DNA from: JBAXGE01 sp044344145
GTDB taxonomy: Bacteria > Planctomycetota > Phycisphaerae > WQYP01
Direction: 5' to 3'
Assembly (NCBI GenBank): GCA_044344145.1
Contig: JBIJDM010000206.1
Location: forward strand, 1-5,143
DNA length: 5,143 bases
Below, piece by piece: positions 1-5,143 of the stretch (positions are counted from its first letter, which is position 1; each line of letters opens with the position of its first letter). The position numbers and the translations under genes were made by a program. The notes under the pieces were generated by a model, which worked only from the letters and a program-made list of their open reading frames with translations, was not told the origin of the DNA and did not search any database.

Positions 1-1175
1 GCATACGTACTGAACTTATAGCCACGGCGGTATTCATACTTGTCCACCGCACGCATCAGGCCGGTGTTGCCTTCCTGAATGATGTCCAGGAAGCTCAAAC
101 CGCGGTTACGGTACTTCTTGGCAATCGAAACCACCAGCCGGAGATTACCGCCCGAGAGTTTGCGTTTGGCATCTTCATATTCATCAAACACCGTCTTGAT
201 CGAATTGCACCGGCGCTGCAACAGATCAGCTTCTTCCAACACCAGATCCATCAAGCCTTCGCGTTCATCCTGCATGGCCTGACGATCATCTTCGCTGTAA
301 CGGTTGCGCGGGTTTTCCAGATCACGCTGCAGATCGGTGAGCTTGCGCGAAATATTCTGCAGCTTCTTCATCAAGGGGATAATTTTGCTGGTCCGCAGCG
401 ACAACTCTTCCAGCAAGGTCACGGCTTTGCGTCGACGGTTGCGCAGGCGGCGCAGACCTTCGACTTTATGGGCATCAGACAGCCCTGCTTCCCGATATTT
501 GGCCCAATCCGCCCGATTGGATTCCATGATTTTCCGAACGGTGTTCAAGTTCTCGGGGATACGCTTGCTGATGATCCCTTTGGCATCCGCTTCCGCAGTG
601 CTGATGCGCATCGTACGGTCAAAAGGCAACTCCCCCGCTTCGACTTGGGCAAGAATATCCACCGCGGTCTGCAGACAGTAATCGCTTTCCAGCACCTTGC
701 GCCGGAACGCCATCCGGGTCAGCTCAATCTTTTTGGCCAGCCGAATTTCCTCATCGCGGGTCAGCAGCGGAATTTCGCCCATCTGGGTCAGATACATGCG
801 CACCGGATCATCAATCCGCTTGGCCACCACCTCGACCACATCCACTTCCTGCTCTTCCAGGCTGTTGATTTCGATCTCGGCTTCTTCCATCATCGCTTCG
901 TCGGGTTCGTCCGGCGCCCGGACCGGTGGCGCAGCCACCACCGATTCTTTGACATCCACCAGTTCGATGCCTTCGTCATCGAGTTCCTGCATCAGAATAT
1001 CGAGACGATCCGGCGCAATGGCGTCATCGGGCAGCAACTCGTTGAGCTCTTCATAGGTCAAATAGCCTTTTTCCCGGCCCCGACTCTTCAGCAGTTCAAG
1101 ATTGTCGTTGGCTTTGGCTAAGGGAACGGTGTTGATGGTCGCTGGGGGTTGAACCTGACTGTTGGCGTTACTCAC
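1..1175 (-). CDS. rpoD: RNA polymerase primary sigma factor RpoD (sigma-70), N-terminal part
   Basis: This is the housekeeping sigma subunit, which binds core RNA polymerase in the cytoplasm and directs it to -10/-35 promoters. The frame is open for 391 codons and runs off the left edge, so regions 2.3 (rest), 2.4, 3 and 4 are not visible. Seen in order: a region 1.1-like N-terminus (about residues 22-75, LLKSRGREKGYLTYEELNEL); an acidic linker (about 87-116); region 1.2 (about 122-152, DPVRMYLTQMGEIPLLTR); a charged non-conserved spacer (about 155-325) much shorter than that of E. coli; then regions 2.1-2.2 (about 325-382, with NLRLVVSIAKKY and FLDIIQEGNTGLMRAVDKYE) and the start of 2.3 (YKFSTYA). 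The GTG start is secure: an in-frame TAA lies only four codons upstream, no other start codon intervenes, and GGAGG precedes it. It follows dnaG in the same direction, as in the macromolecular synthesis operon. The family call is near certain; the planctomycete flavour of the spacer is my recollection. Confidence 0.97.
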   Translation of the reverse strand, partial: MSNANSQVQPPATINTVPLAKANDNLELLKSRGREKGYLTYEELNELLPDDAIAPDRLDILMQELDDEGIELVDVKESVVAAPPVRAPDEPDEAMMEEAEIEINSLEEQEVDVVEVVAKRIDDPVRMYLTQMGEIPLLTRDEEIRLAKKIELTRMAFRRKVLESDYCLQTAVDILAQVEAGELPFDRTMRISTAEADAKGIISKRIPENLNTVRKIMESNRADWAKYREAGLSDAHKVEGLRRLRNRRRKAVTLLEELSLRTSKIIPLMKKLQNISRKLTDLQRDLENPRNRYSEDDRQAMQDEREGLMDLVLEEADLLQRRCNSIKTVFDEYEDAKRKLSGGNLRLVVSIAKKYRNRGLSFLDIIQEGNTGLMRAVDKYEYRRGYKFSTY

Positions 1176-1318
1176 AAGGCCTCCGCATTAAGGGACTGAG
1201 TCCCTGCCTGATCGTGGTGCTCTGTATGTGCGACTGATAAGTTGATAAGGTGCGGGTCATGAAACATGAACAGCCGACCTGTCATCGCTTGATGACGACT
1301 TTCAGTGACAACATCCAT
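1172..1318 (-). CDS. Possible 48-residue leader ORF overlapping the rpoD start
   Basis: A reading frame starts at ATG 1318-1316 and stays open for 48 codons to a TGA that overlaps the rpoD GTG in the sequence GTGA, the arrangement typical of translationally coupled genes. The product would begin MDVVTESRHQAMTGRLF and end QSLNAEAL; it contains six histidines and has no domain, signal peptide or membrane segment that I recognise. Two GTG codons a little upstream (1330 and 1324) are alternative starts; a TAA bounds the frame further upstream, in the loop of the hairpin at 1330-1367. No good Shine-Dalgarno sequence precedes the ATG, and about half the third codon positions are G or C, which does not discriminate. 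An open frame of this length can arise by chance. If translated, ribosomes ending here would sit on the rpoD ribosome binding site, suggesting a coupling or attenuation role. The function is unknown. Confidence 0.2.
   Translation of the reverse strand: MDVVTESRHQAMTGRLFMFHDPHLINLSVAHTEHHDQAGTQSLNAEAL
1180..1184 (-). promoter_or_regulatory. Ribosome binding site of rpoD (GGAGG)
   Basis: A perfect GGAGG core lies four bases before the GTG codon of rpoD, slightly closer than the usual five to nine. It decides the start, since this is the only initiation codon downstream of the in-frame TAA that begins at 1190. The site lies just after a perfect inverted repeat (1191-1205) and inside the last codons of a possible leader reading frame, so its accessibility could be controlled. 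Confidence 0.85.
1191..1205 (-). promoter_or_regulatory. Perfect inverted repeat just upstream of the rpoD ribosome binding site
   Basis: AGGGACT-C-AGTCCCT is a 7-base perfect inverted repeat around a single central base. In RNA it can form a 5-bp stem with a 5-base loop. It ends six bases before the GGAGG of rpoD. It could be an RNA structure influencing ribosome access or a protein-binding dyad. The repeat is seen directly; the role is inference. Confidence 0.45.
1235..1249. repeat. Short tandem direct repeat TGATAAG
   Basis: TGATAAG occurs twice with an 8-base period on the plus strand (read CTTATCA twice on the mRNA-sense strand). It lies in the presumed rpoD leader. It is short enough to be chance; it is recorded because it sits among other repeats. 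Confidence 0.35.
1257..1269 (-). repeat. Small inverted repeat TCATG-TTT-CATGA
   Basis: A 5-base perfect inverted repeat with a 3-base loop lies in the presumed rpoD leader. It is weak as an RNA hairpin because it is short and AT-rich. No role can be assigned. Confidence 0.3.
1281..1296 (-). promoter_or_regulatory. Leader hairpin GTCATC-AAGC-GATGAC
   Basis: A perfect 6-bp stem closes a four-base loop in the rpoD leader sense. The downstream arm overlaps TGACA (1280-1284), which could instead pair with TGTCA at 1306-1310, so two mutually exclusive pairings are possible. The repeat is seen directly; folding and function are inference. Confidence 0.4.
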
Positions 1319-1329
1319 CCGGACCACAA

Positions 1330-1367
1330 ACACCCATGGGCATCCTTAAGGATAGCCCGTCGGGTGT
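1330..1367 (-). promoter_or_regulatory. Long interrupted hairpin in the rpoD leader
   Basis: In the mRNA sense the outer arms ACACCC and GGGTGT pair (6 bp). After a small internal loop (GAC against AT), GGGC pairs with GCCC, then ATCC with GGAT after a one-base bulge, closed by the loop TTAA. This gives 14 base pairs over 38 bases. Only a TTTG stretch follows, so it is not a convincing intrinsic terminator. It could be a weak terminator or attenuator, a processing site between dnaG and rpoD, or a structured regulatory element. It matches no riboswitch class that I recognise. Confidence 0.55.
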
Positions 1368-1401
1368 GATTTCTGACGATAATATTTCACACACAACCAT
1401 T

Positions 1402-1434
1402 CCCACCGCAAGGGGTATATGCCCCCACGCAAGG
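1402..1434 (-). promoter_or_regulatory. Operator-like direct repeats flanking a GC-rich dyad
   Basis: CCTTGCG occurs at 1434-1428 and again at 1413-1407, a 21-base spacing close to two helical turns; each copy is followed by a TGGG stretch (from 1427 and from 1405). Between them lies GGGGCATATACCCC (1425-1412), a dyad with 12 of 14 symmetric positions. The cluster starts about 13 bases downstream of the expected transcription start, a position where a repressor could act. No regulator is known; the operator role is inference. Confidence 0.35.
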
Positions 1435-1452
1435 TTCGGTCGTAAACCCTAT

Positions 1453-1482
1453 ATTATACCGTTATTTAATCAAAAATGGAAC
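1453..1482 (-). promoter_or_regulatory. Probable sigma-70 promoter of rpoD
   Basis: A perfect TATAAT -10 box lies at 1458-1453 in an AT-rich segment right after the dnaG stop. The best -35 match is weak: GTTCCA at 1482-1477 with an 18-base spacer, matching three of six consensus bases. The expected start is at the GGG about 1449-1447. This would let rpoD be made independently of dnaG and be autoregulated by its own product. It is a prediction by eye. Confidence 0.55.
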
Positions 1483-1497
1483 TATAGCGGATCGGTG

Positions 1498-3330
1498 TTA
1501 TTGACGGCCGGTGATACGACGGTTTCCGCCCTGAGCCTGCCGGGCCCGCGCCGCCTGCATACGTTGATGTAAATCCTGCGAATCCTTGACCGGACCGCGT
1601 TCCTGGGTGTTTTTTTGTAACAGATCACGCAACGCATCCCGAAGCTTGATCTCTACCCCACCCCCCTGCTCCACCTGACGCTGAATTTCCAATGCCAATC
1701 CCCGCAGCGATTCTGGTTCGATGGCCGCGATAAAATCGGCGAGTTGGTACGAGGCGATGTCCGGGGCCAGTTCGAGTTGCTCCAACATTTGACGGGCCAA
1801 ATTCTGCAGGATGGGCTGATCAAATAACTCAATAGTGATATCTGTACGCACATGCGAATATAAATTGGGGTGCGTCAATAAGGCCCCGAGTATCCATACC
1901 TGACTGGCTACGGTACTGCCTTGCCGTAGTAAATTTGCCAAGCTGATATGCTCAGGTGCGATGGATTGTTCACTCGTAGACCGTTCGGGCGCACTGGCCG
2001 TCTGGCGTAACTGTCTTTGGACTTCAGACTTAGGCAGACCCACCAGATCGGAAACCTGACCAATCAGCAGCCCCCAGCGTACCGGATCAATGATGCTTCC
2101 CTTGGCCGACTCGCCCAGAAAGTTAATAAACTGCTTTACCCCTTCCTGACGGGCGGCCAGTGAACCATCCTGCTCGAATTGTTCCTGCAACTGTTGCCAG
2201 CGAAAGGCGAGCATGTCCTTGGCGCTGTTCACTACTTGTTTAAAGGCATCCCCGCCGTGGGAAAAACAATAATCGCAGGGGTCTTTGCCATTGGGCACAC
2301 TGGCCACGTGGACATCTAGGGGCTCGCGGATAAATACCTGCATGGCCCGCTGGGTGGCCCGTCGTCCGGCATCGTCACTATCGAACACCAGAACTACTTT
2401 TTTACATATCCGCTTGAGGATGCGCGCGTGTTCCGGGGTCAGCGCCGTACCGAGTGTCGCCACCACATTCGTGACCCCCGCCTGATGGCAGGCAATCACA
2501 TCCATATACCCTTCGACAATGATCACGGTATCTTCCCGGGCAATACTGGCCCGGGCATGTTGGAATCCATACAACGATTCGCTCTTGTTGAACAGCAGGG
2601 ACTCGGGCGAGTTCAGATATTTGGGCTCGACGACATTCCCTTCCTCGTCCCGTTTCTCGACCAACACCCGTCCGCCGAATGCAATCACCCGGCCCATAGC
2701 ATCAGTGATCGGAAACATCACCCGATTGCGGAAGACATCATAGGGGCTGCCATCGCCCCGTCGACGGATCAGCGCGGCTTTATCCATGACATCATAAGAC
2801 AGCCCCAGCGCCGCGCTGGCAGAAACCAACCCGGTAAAACTGTCCAGCGCAAAGCCGATTCGGAATTGCGCTAAAGTTTGGTCATTAAGGCCGCGTTTAT
2901 GGATGTACTCCAGACCCGCTTTGGCCCCCGGCGTAGCCAAATTCTTCTGGAAAAACTGGCAGACCTTTTCGTTGGCTTGCGCGATTTGTTCCCGTAGACT
3001 CGGCCCCTCTTGCGCTTCCTGATTCCGGGGTTGCAGTTCCGGCAGTTCAATGCCCCGCTTCTGGGCCAGATGCCGTAGCGCCTCGCCGGCAGTCATCTTG
3101 TGGTAACGCATCACGAATTGGAACACATCCCCGCCGGCACCACAGACGAAACAATGAAATATCTGCTTGTGCGGCACCACGGTCATACTGGGGCGGTGGT
3201 CTTCGTGAAAGGGGCAGACCCCTACGTATTCACGCCCCTTCTTGTGCAGCGTCAATACCTCGCCCACGACATCCACGATGTCGAGGCTATCACGCACCAT
3301 TCGAAAGACTTCGCTGCTATTACCAGCCAT
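1498..3330 (-). CDS. dnaG: DNA primase DnaG
   Basis: DnaG makes the short RNA primers for replication, working with the replicative helicase in the cytoplasm. The product is 610 residues, near the family norm. An N-terminal CHC2 zinc-binding domain (about residues 1-100) has C39, H42, C60 and C63, one position off the E. coli ligands. The RNA-polymerase basic motif follows (RVMFPITD and GRVIAFGGRVL, about 203-223), then YLNSPES at 238-244. The TOPRIM metal site is intact: E273 and D277 in EGYMD, and D317 and D319 in FDSDDAGR. The variable C-terminal part (about 460-610) should contain the helicase-binding region but shows no motif I can place. I chose the ATG at 3330 because the zinc-finger spacing then matches E. 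coli, AGGTG lies 8 bases upstream, and a promoter at 3386-3381 leaves a normal leader. An in-frame GTG at 3360 would add ten residues but has no visible ribosome binding site. It lies upstream of rpoD, as in the macromolecular synthesis operon. Confidence 0.97.
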   Translation of the reverse strand: MAGNSSEVFRMVRDSLDIVDVVGEVLTLHKKGREYVGVCPFHEDHRPSMTVVPHKQIFHCFVCGAGGDVFQFVMRYHKMTAGEALRHLAQKRGIELPELQPRNQEAQEGPSLREQIAQANEKVCQFFQKNLATPGAKAGLEYIHKRGLNDQTLAQFRIGFALDSFTGLVSASAALGLSYDVMDKAALIRRRGDGSPYDVFRNRVMFPITDAMGRVIAFGGRVLVEKRDEEGNVVEPKYLNSPESLLFNKSESLYGFQHARASIAREDTVIIVEGYMDVIACHQAGVTNVVATLGTALTPEHARILKRICKKVVLVFDSDDAGRRATQRAMQVFIREPLDVHVASVPNGKDPCDYCFSHGGDAFKQVVNSAKDMLAFRWQQLQEQFEQDGSLAARQEGVKQFINFLGESAKGSIIDPVRWGLLIGQVSDLVGLPKSEVQRQLRQTASAPERSTSEQSIAPEHISLANLLRQGSTVASQVWILGALLTHPNLYSHVRTDITIELFDQPILQNLARQMLEQLELAPDIASYQLADFIAAIEPESLRGLALEIQRQVEQGGGVEIKLRDALRDLLQKNTQERGPVKDSQDLHQRMQAARARQAQGGNRRITGRQ

Positions 3331-3338
3331 AGTCTGAA

Positions 3339-3343
3339 CACCT
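3339..3343 (-). promoter_or_regulatory. Ribosome binding site of dnaG (AGGTG)
   Basis: AGGTG sits 8 bases upstream of the ATG at 3330, within TGGGATTAGGTG. It supports that ATG over the earlier GTG at 3360, which has no purine-rich stretch before it. Confidence 0.55.
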
Positions 3344-3380
3344 AATCCCAGTAAGATCACATCAACCGTTAGCCATTGGG

Positions 3381-3386
3381 ATTATA
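3381..3386 (-). promoter_or_regulatory. Probable -10 box of a dnaG promoter
   Basis: A perfect TATAAT lies 10 bases after the transporter stop codon and 50 bases before the dnaG ATG, preceded by an A-rich stretch (AAAAATTCGCA). No acceptable -35 hexamer is found at 16-18 bases, and no TGn extension is present. Transcription would start near 3374, giving a leader of about 44 nucleotides to the ATG at 3330. The hexamer is seen; promoter function is inferred. Confidence 0.45.
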
Positions 3387-3395
3387 TGCGAATTT

Positions 3396-5143
3396 TTACT
3401 TCTCGGGTTTCTTGGGCGCGGGCTTGGCCATGGATTCCATAATCCGCTTGGCCCCATCCAAGGCATCGTCGATATCGCCGAACATGTGTTCTTCGCCAAT
3501 CCGGTCAATCAGACCATATTTCGCCATGGCGAACATGGGTTGTGCATGCACCCCTGACAGCAGCATAACGGTACCTTCACGTTTGCAGTTGGCATGGAAT
3601 TCTTCGATGGCATGCAATCCGGAAGCATCAATGGCATTGGCATAGCGCATACGCAGGATAAAGACTTTGGGGGGCTTTTCCATCTGGCGCAAACTTTCCT
3701 TGAGCAAGTCCGCCACGCCAAAGAAGAAGGGACCATTGATTTCAAAAACTTCCACCCCGGCGGGAACCACACGCTTGGAAATCGCCATGGGGTCGCTGAC
3801 ATCGGGCAAATCCGGACCTTGAGTATCATCGGAAGCATCCCGAATTCCGGCCACGTTGGTAACTTCCGTCATACGCCGCATGAACAAGATGGCGGCCAGT
3901 ACCATACCCACACCAACGGCAGTGGTTAAATCCGCCAGTAACGTGAGGCCCAACGTGGTGAGTAGGACGATGACATCGCTACGTGGTGCCCGCAGCAGGT
4001 GACGGAAGCGTTCCAATTCACTCATATTCCATGCGACCATGACCAATATCGCGGCCAGCGCACATAGTGGGACCTTCCCGGCGTAAGGAAGTATGAAATA
4101 CAGCGCCAGCGTAATGGCAAAGGCATGAACCACCGCCGCCAGCGGGGTGCGTCCCCCGGCTTTGACATTGGCAATGGTACGGGCAATCGCCCCGGTGGCG
4201 GGTAAACCCCCAAACGCGATGCTGGCAATATTCCCCACCCCTTGTGCGACCAGTTCGCAGTTCGACTTATGGCGCCCCCCAATCATGCCATCCGCCACAA
4301 CGCAGCAGAGCAGGGCTTGAATCGCGGCCAAGAGTGCCAAAGCCGTGGCTTCGGGGATCAACTCACGACCCATCAGAGCAATCTGTTTCCAATCGGTCCC
4401 ACTCAGTGAAGGCAGCGTTAATACCGGCAACTGACCTGAGATACCGCCGAATTTTGAGTCAATGGTAACGATATGGAAATTGGTGTCCATTTTGAAAATT
4501 ACGACCAACAAAGCACTGATGGCAACGACGAAGATGGCGCCGGGCAGTCGCGGTAGGTATTTCCGCAAGAGAAAAAGTGCTATCACCGCACTGGCCCCCA
4601 TAATAGTGGTAGCCAGGTTGATGGTGTTGATGGAGTAAAAATACGTCAACCACTGTTCTAAAAACCGGGCCGGGAAATTGGGGAGGACCTGCCCCAACGG
4701 ATCAACGGGAGACAGCCCCAGCAGCGTGGCGATTTGCGAAGAAAAGATAATTACGGCGATGCCCATGGTAAATCCGGTAGTCACCGGATATGGGATGTAC
4801 TTGATCAAAGTACCGAGTTTGGCCACCCCCATGATGACCAAGATTAACCCCGCCATGATGCTGGCGACGGCCAAGCCGGTATAGCCGTGTTTCAGCACAA
4901 TCGTGGCCAGAATGGGCATAAAGGCCCCGGTCAAACCCGCGACCGATACCCGTGAACCACCTAACAAAGCGATAACCACCCCCGCGATAATCGTGGTGTA
5001 GAGACCTTGTTCGGGTTTTATGCCTGGCCCAGACCCAATCGCAAAAGCCATGGCCAATGGCAGGGCAATAACCCCCACCGACAGCCCCGCCAGAATATCG
5101 GAAACCAGAAACTGGGGGCCGTACCCTTCGCGCAGGCAAATCA
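3396..5143 (-). CDS. SulP/SLC26-family anion transporter with C-terminal STAS domain, 5'-truncated by window
   Basis: This is an inner-membrane anion transporter; family members carry sulfate, bicarbonate or dicarboxylates, and the substrate cannot be told here. The frame stays open to the right edge, giving 581 visible residues, so the real start is outside; a GTG at 5078 is internal, since the 21 codons before it encode family-typical sequence (LREGYGPQFLVSDILAGLS). Family signatures are the first helix GVIALPLAMAFAIGSG, then PEQGLYTTIIAG, GGSRVSVAGLTGAF (visible residues about 61-74), and the later FGGLPATGAIARTIANVKAGGRTP. Many hydrophobic helices precede a STAS domain (about 459-570) with the DASG motif at 505-508. 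The tail AKPAPKKPEK is basic and proline-rich. A leucine replaces the proline expected before TGAF in transmembrane helix 3. No carbonic anhydrase or other fused domain is present. It lies 65 bases upstream of dnaG with no obvious terminator between them, but a functional link is doubtful. Confidence 0.93.
   Translation of the reverse strand, partial: ICLREGYGPQFLVSDILAGLSVGVIALPLAMAFAIGSGPGIKPEQGLYTTIIAGVVIALLGGSRVSVAGLTGAFMPILATIVLKHGYTGLAVASIMAGLILVIMGVAKLGTLIKYIPYPVTTGFTMGIAVIIFSSQIATLLGLSPVDPLGQVLPNFPARFLEQWLTYFYSINTINLATTIMGASAVIALFLLRKYLPRLPGAIFVVAISALLVVIFKMDTNFHIVTIDSKFGGISGQLPVLTLPSLSGTDWKQIALMGRELIPEATALALLAAIQALLCCVVADGMIGGRHKSNCELVAQGVGNIASIAFGGLPATGAIARTIANVKAGGRTPLAAVVHAFAITLALYFILPYAGKVPLCALAAILVMVAWNMSELERFRHLLRAPRSDVIVLLTTLGLTLLADLTTAVGVGMVLAAILFMRRMTEVTNVAGIRDASDDTQGPDLPDVSDPMAISKRVVPAGVEVFEINGPFFFGVADLLKESLRQMEKPPKVFILRMRYANAIDASGLHAIEEFHANCKREGTVMLLSGVHAQPMFAMAKYGLIDRIGEEHMFGDIDDALDGAKRIMESMAKPAPKKPEK

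Larger units (their letters stand above)
1176..1497 (-). other. dnaG-rpoD intergenic region and probable rpoD 5' leader
   Basis: These 322 bases separate the dnaG stop from the rpoD start. In transcription order they hold an AT-rich promoter-like segment with a perfect TATAAT, a pair of direct repeats 21 bases apart flanking a GC-rich dyad, a long interrupted hairpin, a smaller hairpin, short direct and inverted repeats, and a perfect inverted repeat next to the GGAGG of rpoD. If transcription starts near 1447, the rpoD leader is about 270 nucleotides, long for a bacterial housekeeping gene. No hairpin followed by a U-run is seen after the dnaG stop, so dnaG transcripts may read through. The possible small ORF is listed separately. 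Confidence 0.7.

Noticed and set aside
468..1121. Plus-strand open frame of 217 codons
   Set aside because: It is entirely antisense to rpoD; its His/Phe-rich composition is typical of a shadow frame opposite an acidic, charged protein.
1168..1188. Six-codon ATG...TAA mini-ORF overlapping the rpoD start in another frame
   Set aside because: Too short to support, no ribosome binding site, and its ATG merely precedes the GGAGG used by rpoD.
1459..1500. Possible intrinsic terminator after dnaG at the TTTTT stretch
   Set aside because: No stable GC-rich stem precedes the T-run; the stretch fits better as the upstream part of the rpoD promoter.
1336..1572. Plus-strand open frame of 78 codons spanning the spacer and the 3' end of dnaG
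   Set aside because: It overlaps dnaG coding sequence in antisense, has no recognisable domain and lies across the rpoD promoter and leader elements; best explained as chance.
3331..3360. GTG at 3360 as the dnaG start, adding ten residues
   Set aside because: No ribosome binding site precedes it, a leader of only about 14 bases would remain from the predicted promoter, and the zinc-finger spacing fits the ATG at 3330 better.
5076..5078. GTG at 5078 as the start of the SulP transporter
   Set aside because: The same frame continues upstream to the window edge with sequence typical of the N-terminus of the family, so this codon is an internal valine.
1..5143. Search for tRNA, rRNA, CRISPR arrays, insertion sequences or a novel defence-like system
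   Set aside because: No cloverleaf, regular spaced repeats, transposase frame or unexplained gene cluster was seen; all long frames are accounted for by three conserved genes.

Overview
The window carries three genes, all on the minus strand, in the transcription order sulP-type anion transporter, then dnaG (primase), then rpoD (primary sigma factor). The first is cut by the right window edge and the last by the left. The organism is a bacterium of moderate GC. The best taxonomic clue is the sigma factor: the run around conserved region 2.1-2.2 (LSGGNLRLVVSIAKKYRNRG, then GLMRAVDKYEYRRG) and the LEELSLRTSK block in the spacer before region 2 resemble planctomycete primary sigma factors as I remember them. 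Planctomycetota is therefore a tentative assignment, made from memory and not from a search.

Layout, reading the minus strand from right to left. Positions 5143-3396 hold a SulP/SLC26-family membrane transporter with a C-terminal STAS domain; its first residues lie outside the window. A short gap of 65 bases contains a perfect TATAAT -10 box and a Shine-Dalgarno-like AGGTG. Positions 3330-1498 hold a complete DnaG primase with zinc finger and TOPRIM core intact. Positions 1497-1176 are a 322-base non-genic stretch. It holds a second perfect TATAAT box, an operator-like repeat cluster, several hairpin-forming inverted repeats, a possible 48-codon leader reading frame that overlaps the rpoD start by GTGA, and a strong GGAGG ribosome binding site. 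Positions 1175-1 hold the first 391 codons of rpoD, through region 2.2 and into region 2.3.

dnaG followed by rpoD is the core of the classical macromolecular synthesis operon, which couples replication priming to transcription initiation. Here rpsU is not next to dnaG; a transporter gene lies there instead, and it has no evident functional tie to primase. Each of dnaG and rpoD appears to have its own promoter. I see no clear intrinsic terminator between the genes, so read-through transcripts are also possible.

I found no mobile element, CRISPR array, tRNA or rRNA, and no evidence for a new multi-gene system. The part most worth a second look is the long structured leader in front of rpoD.
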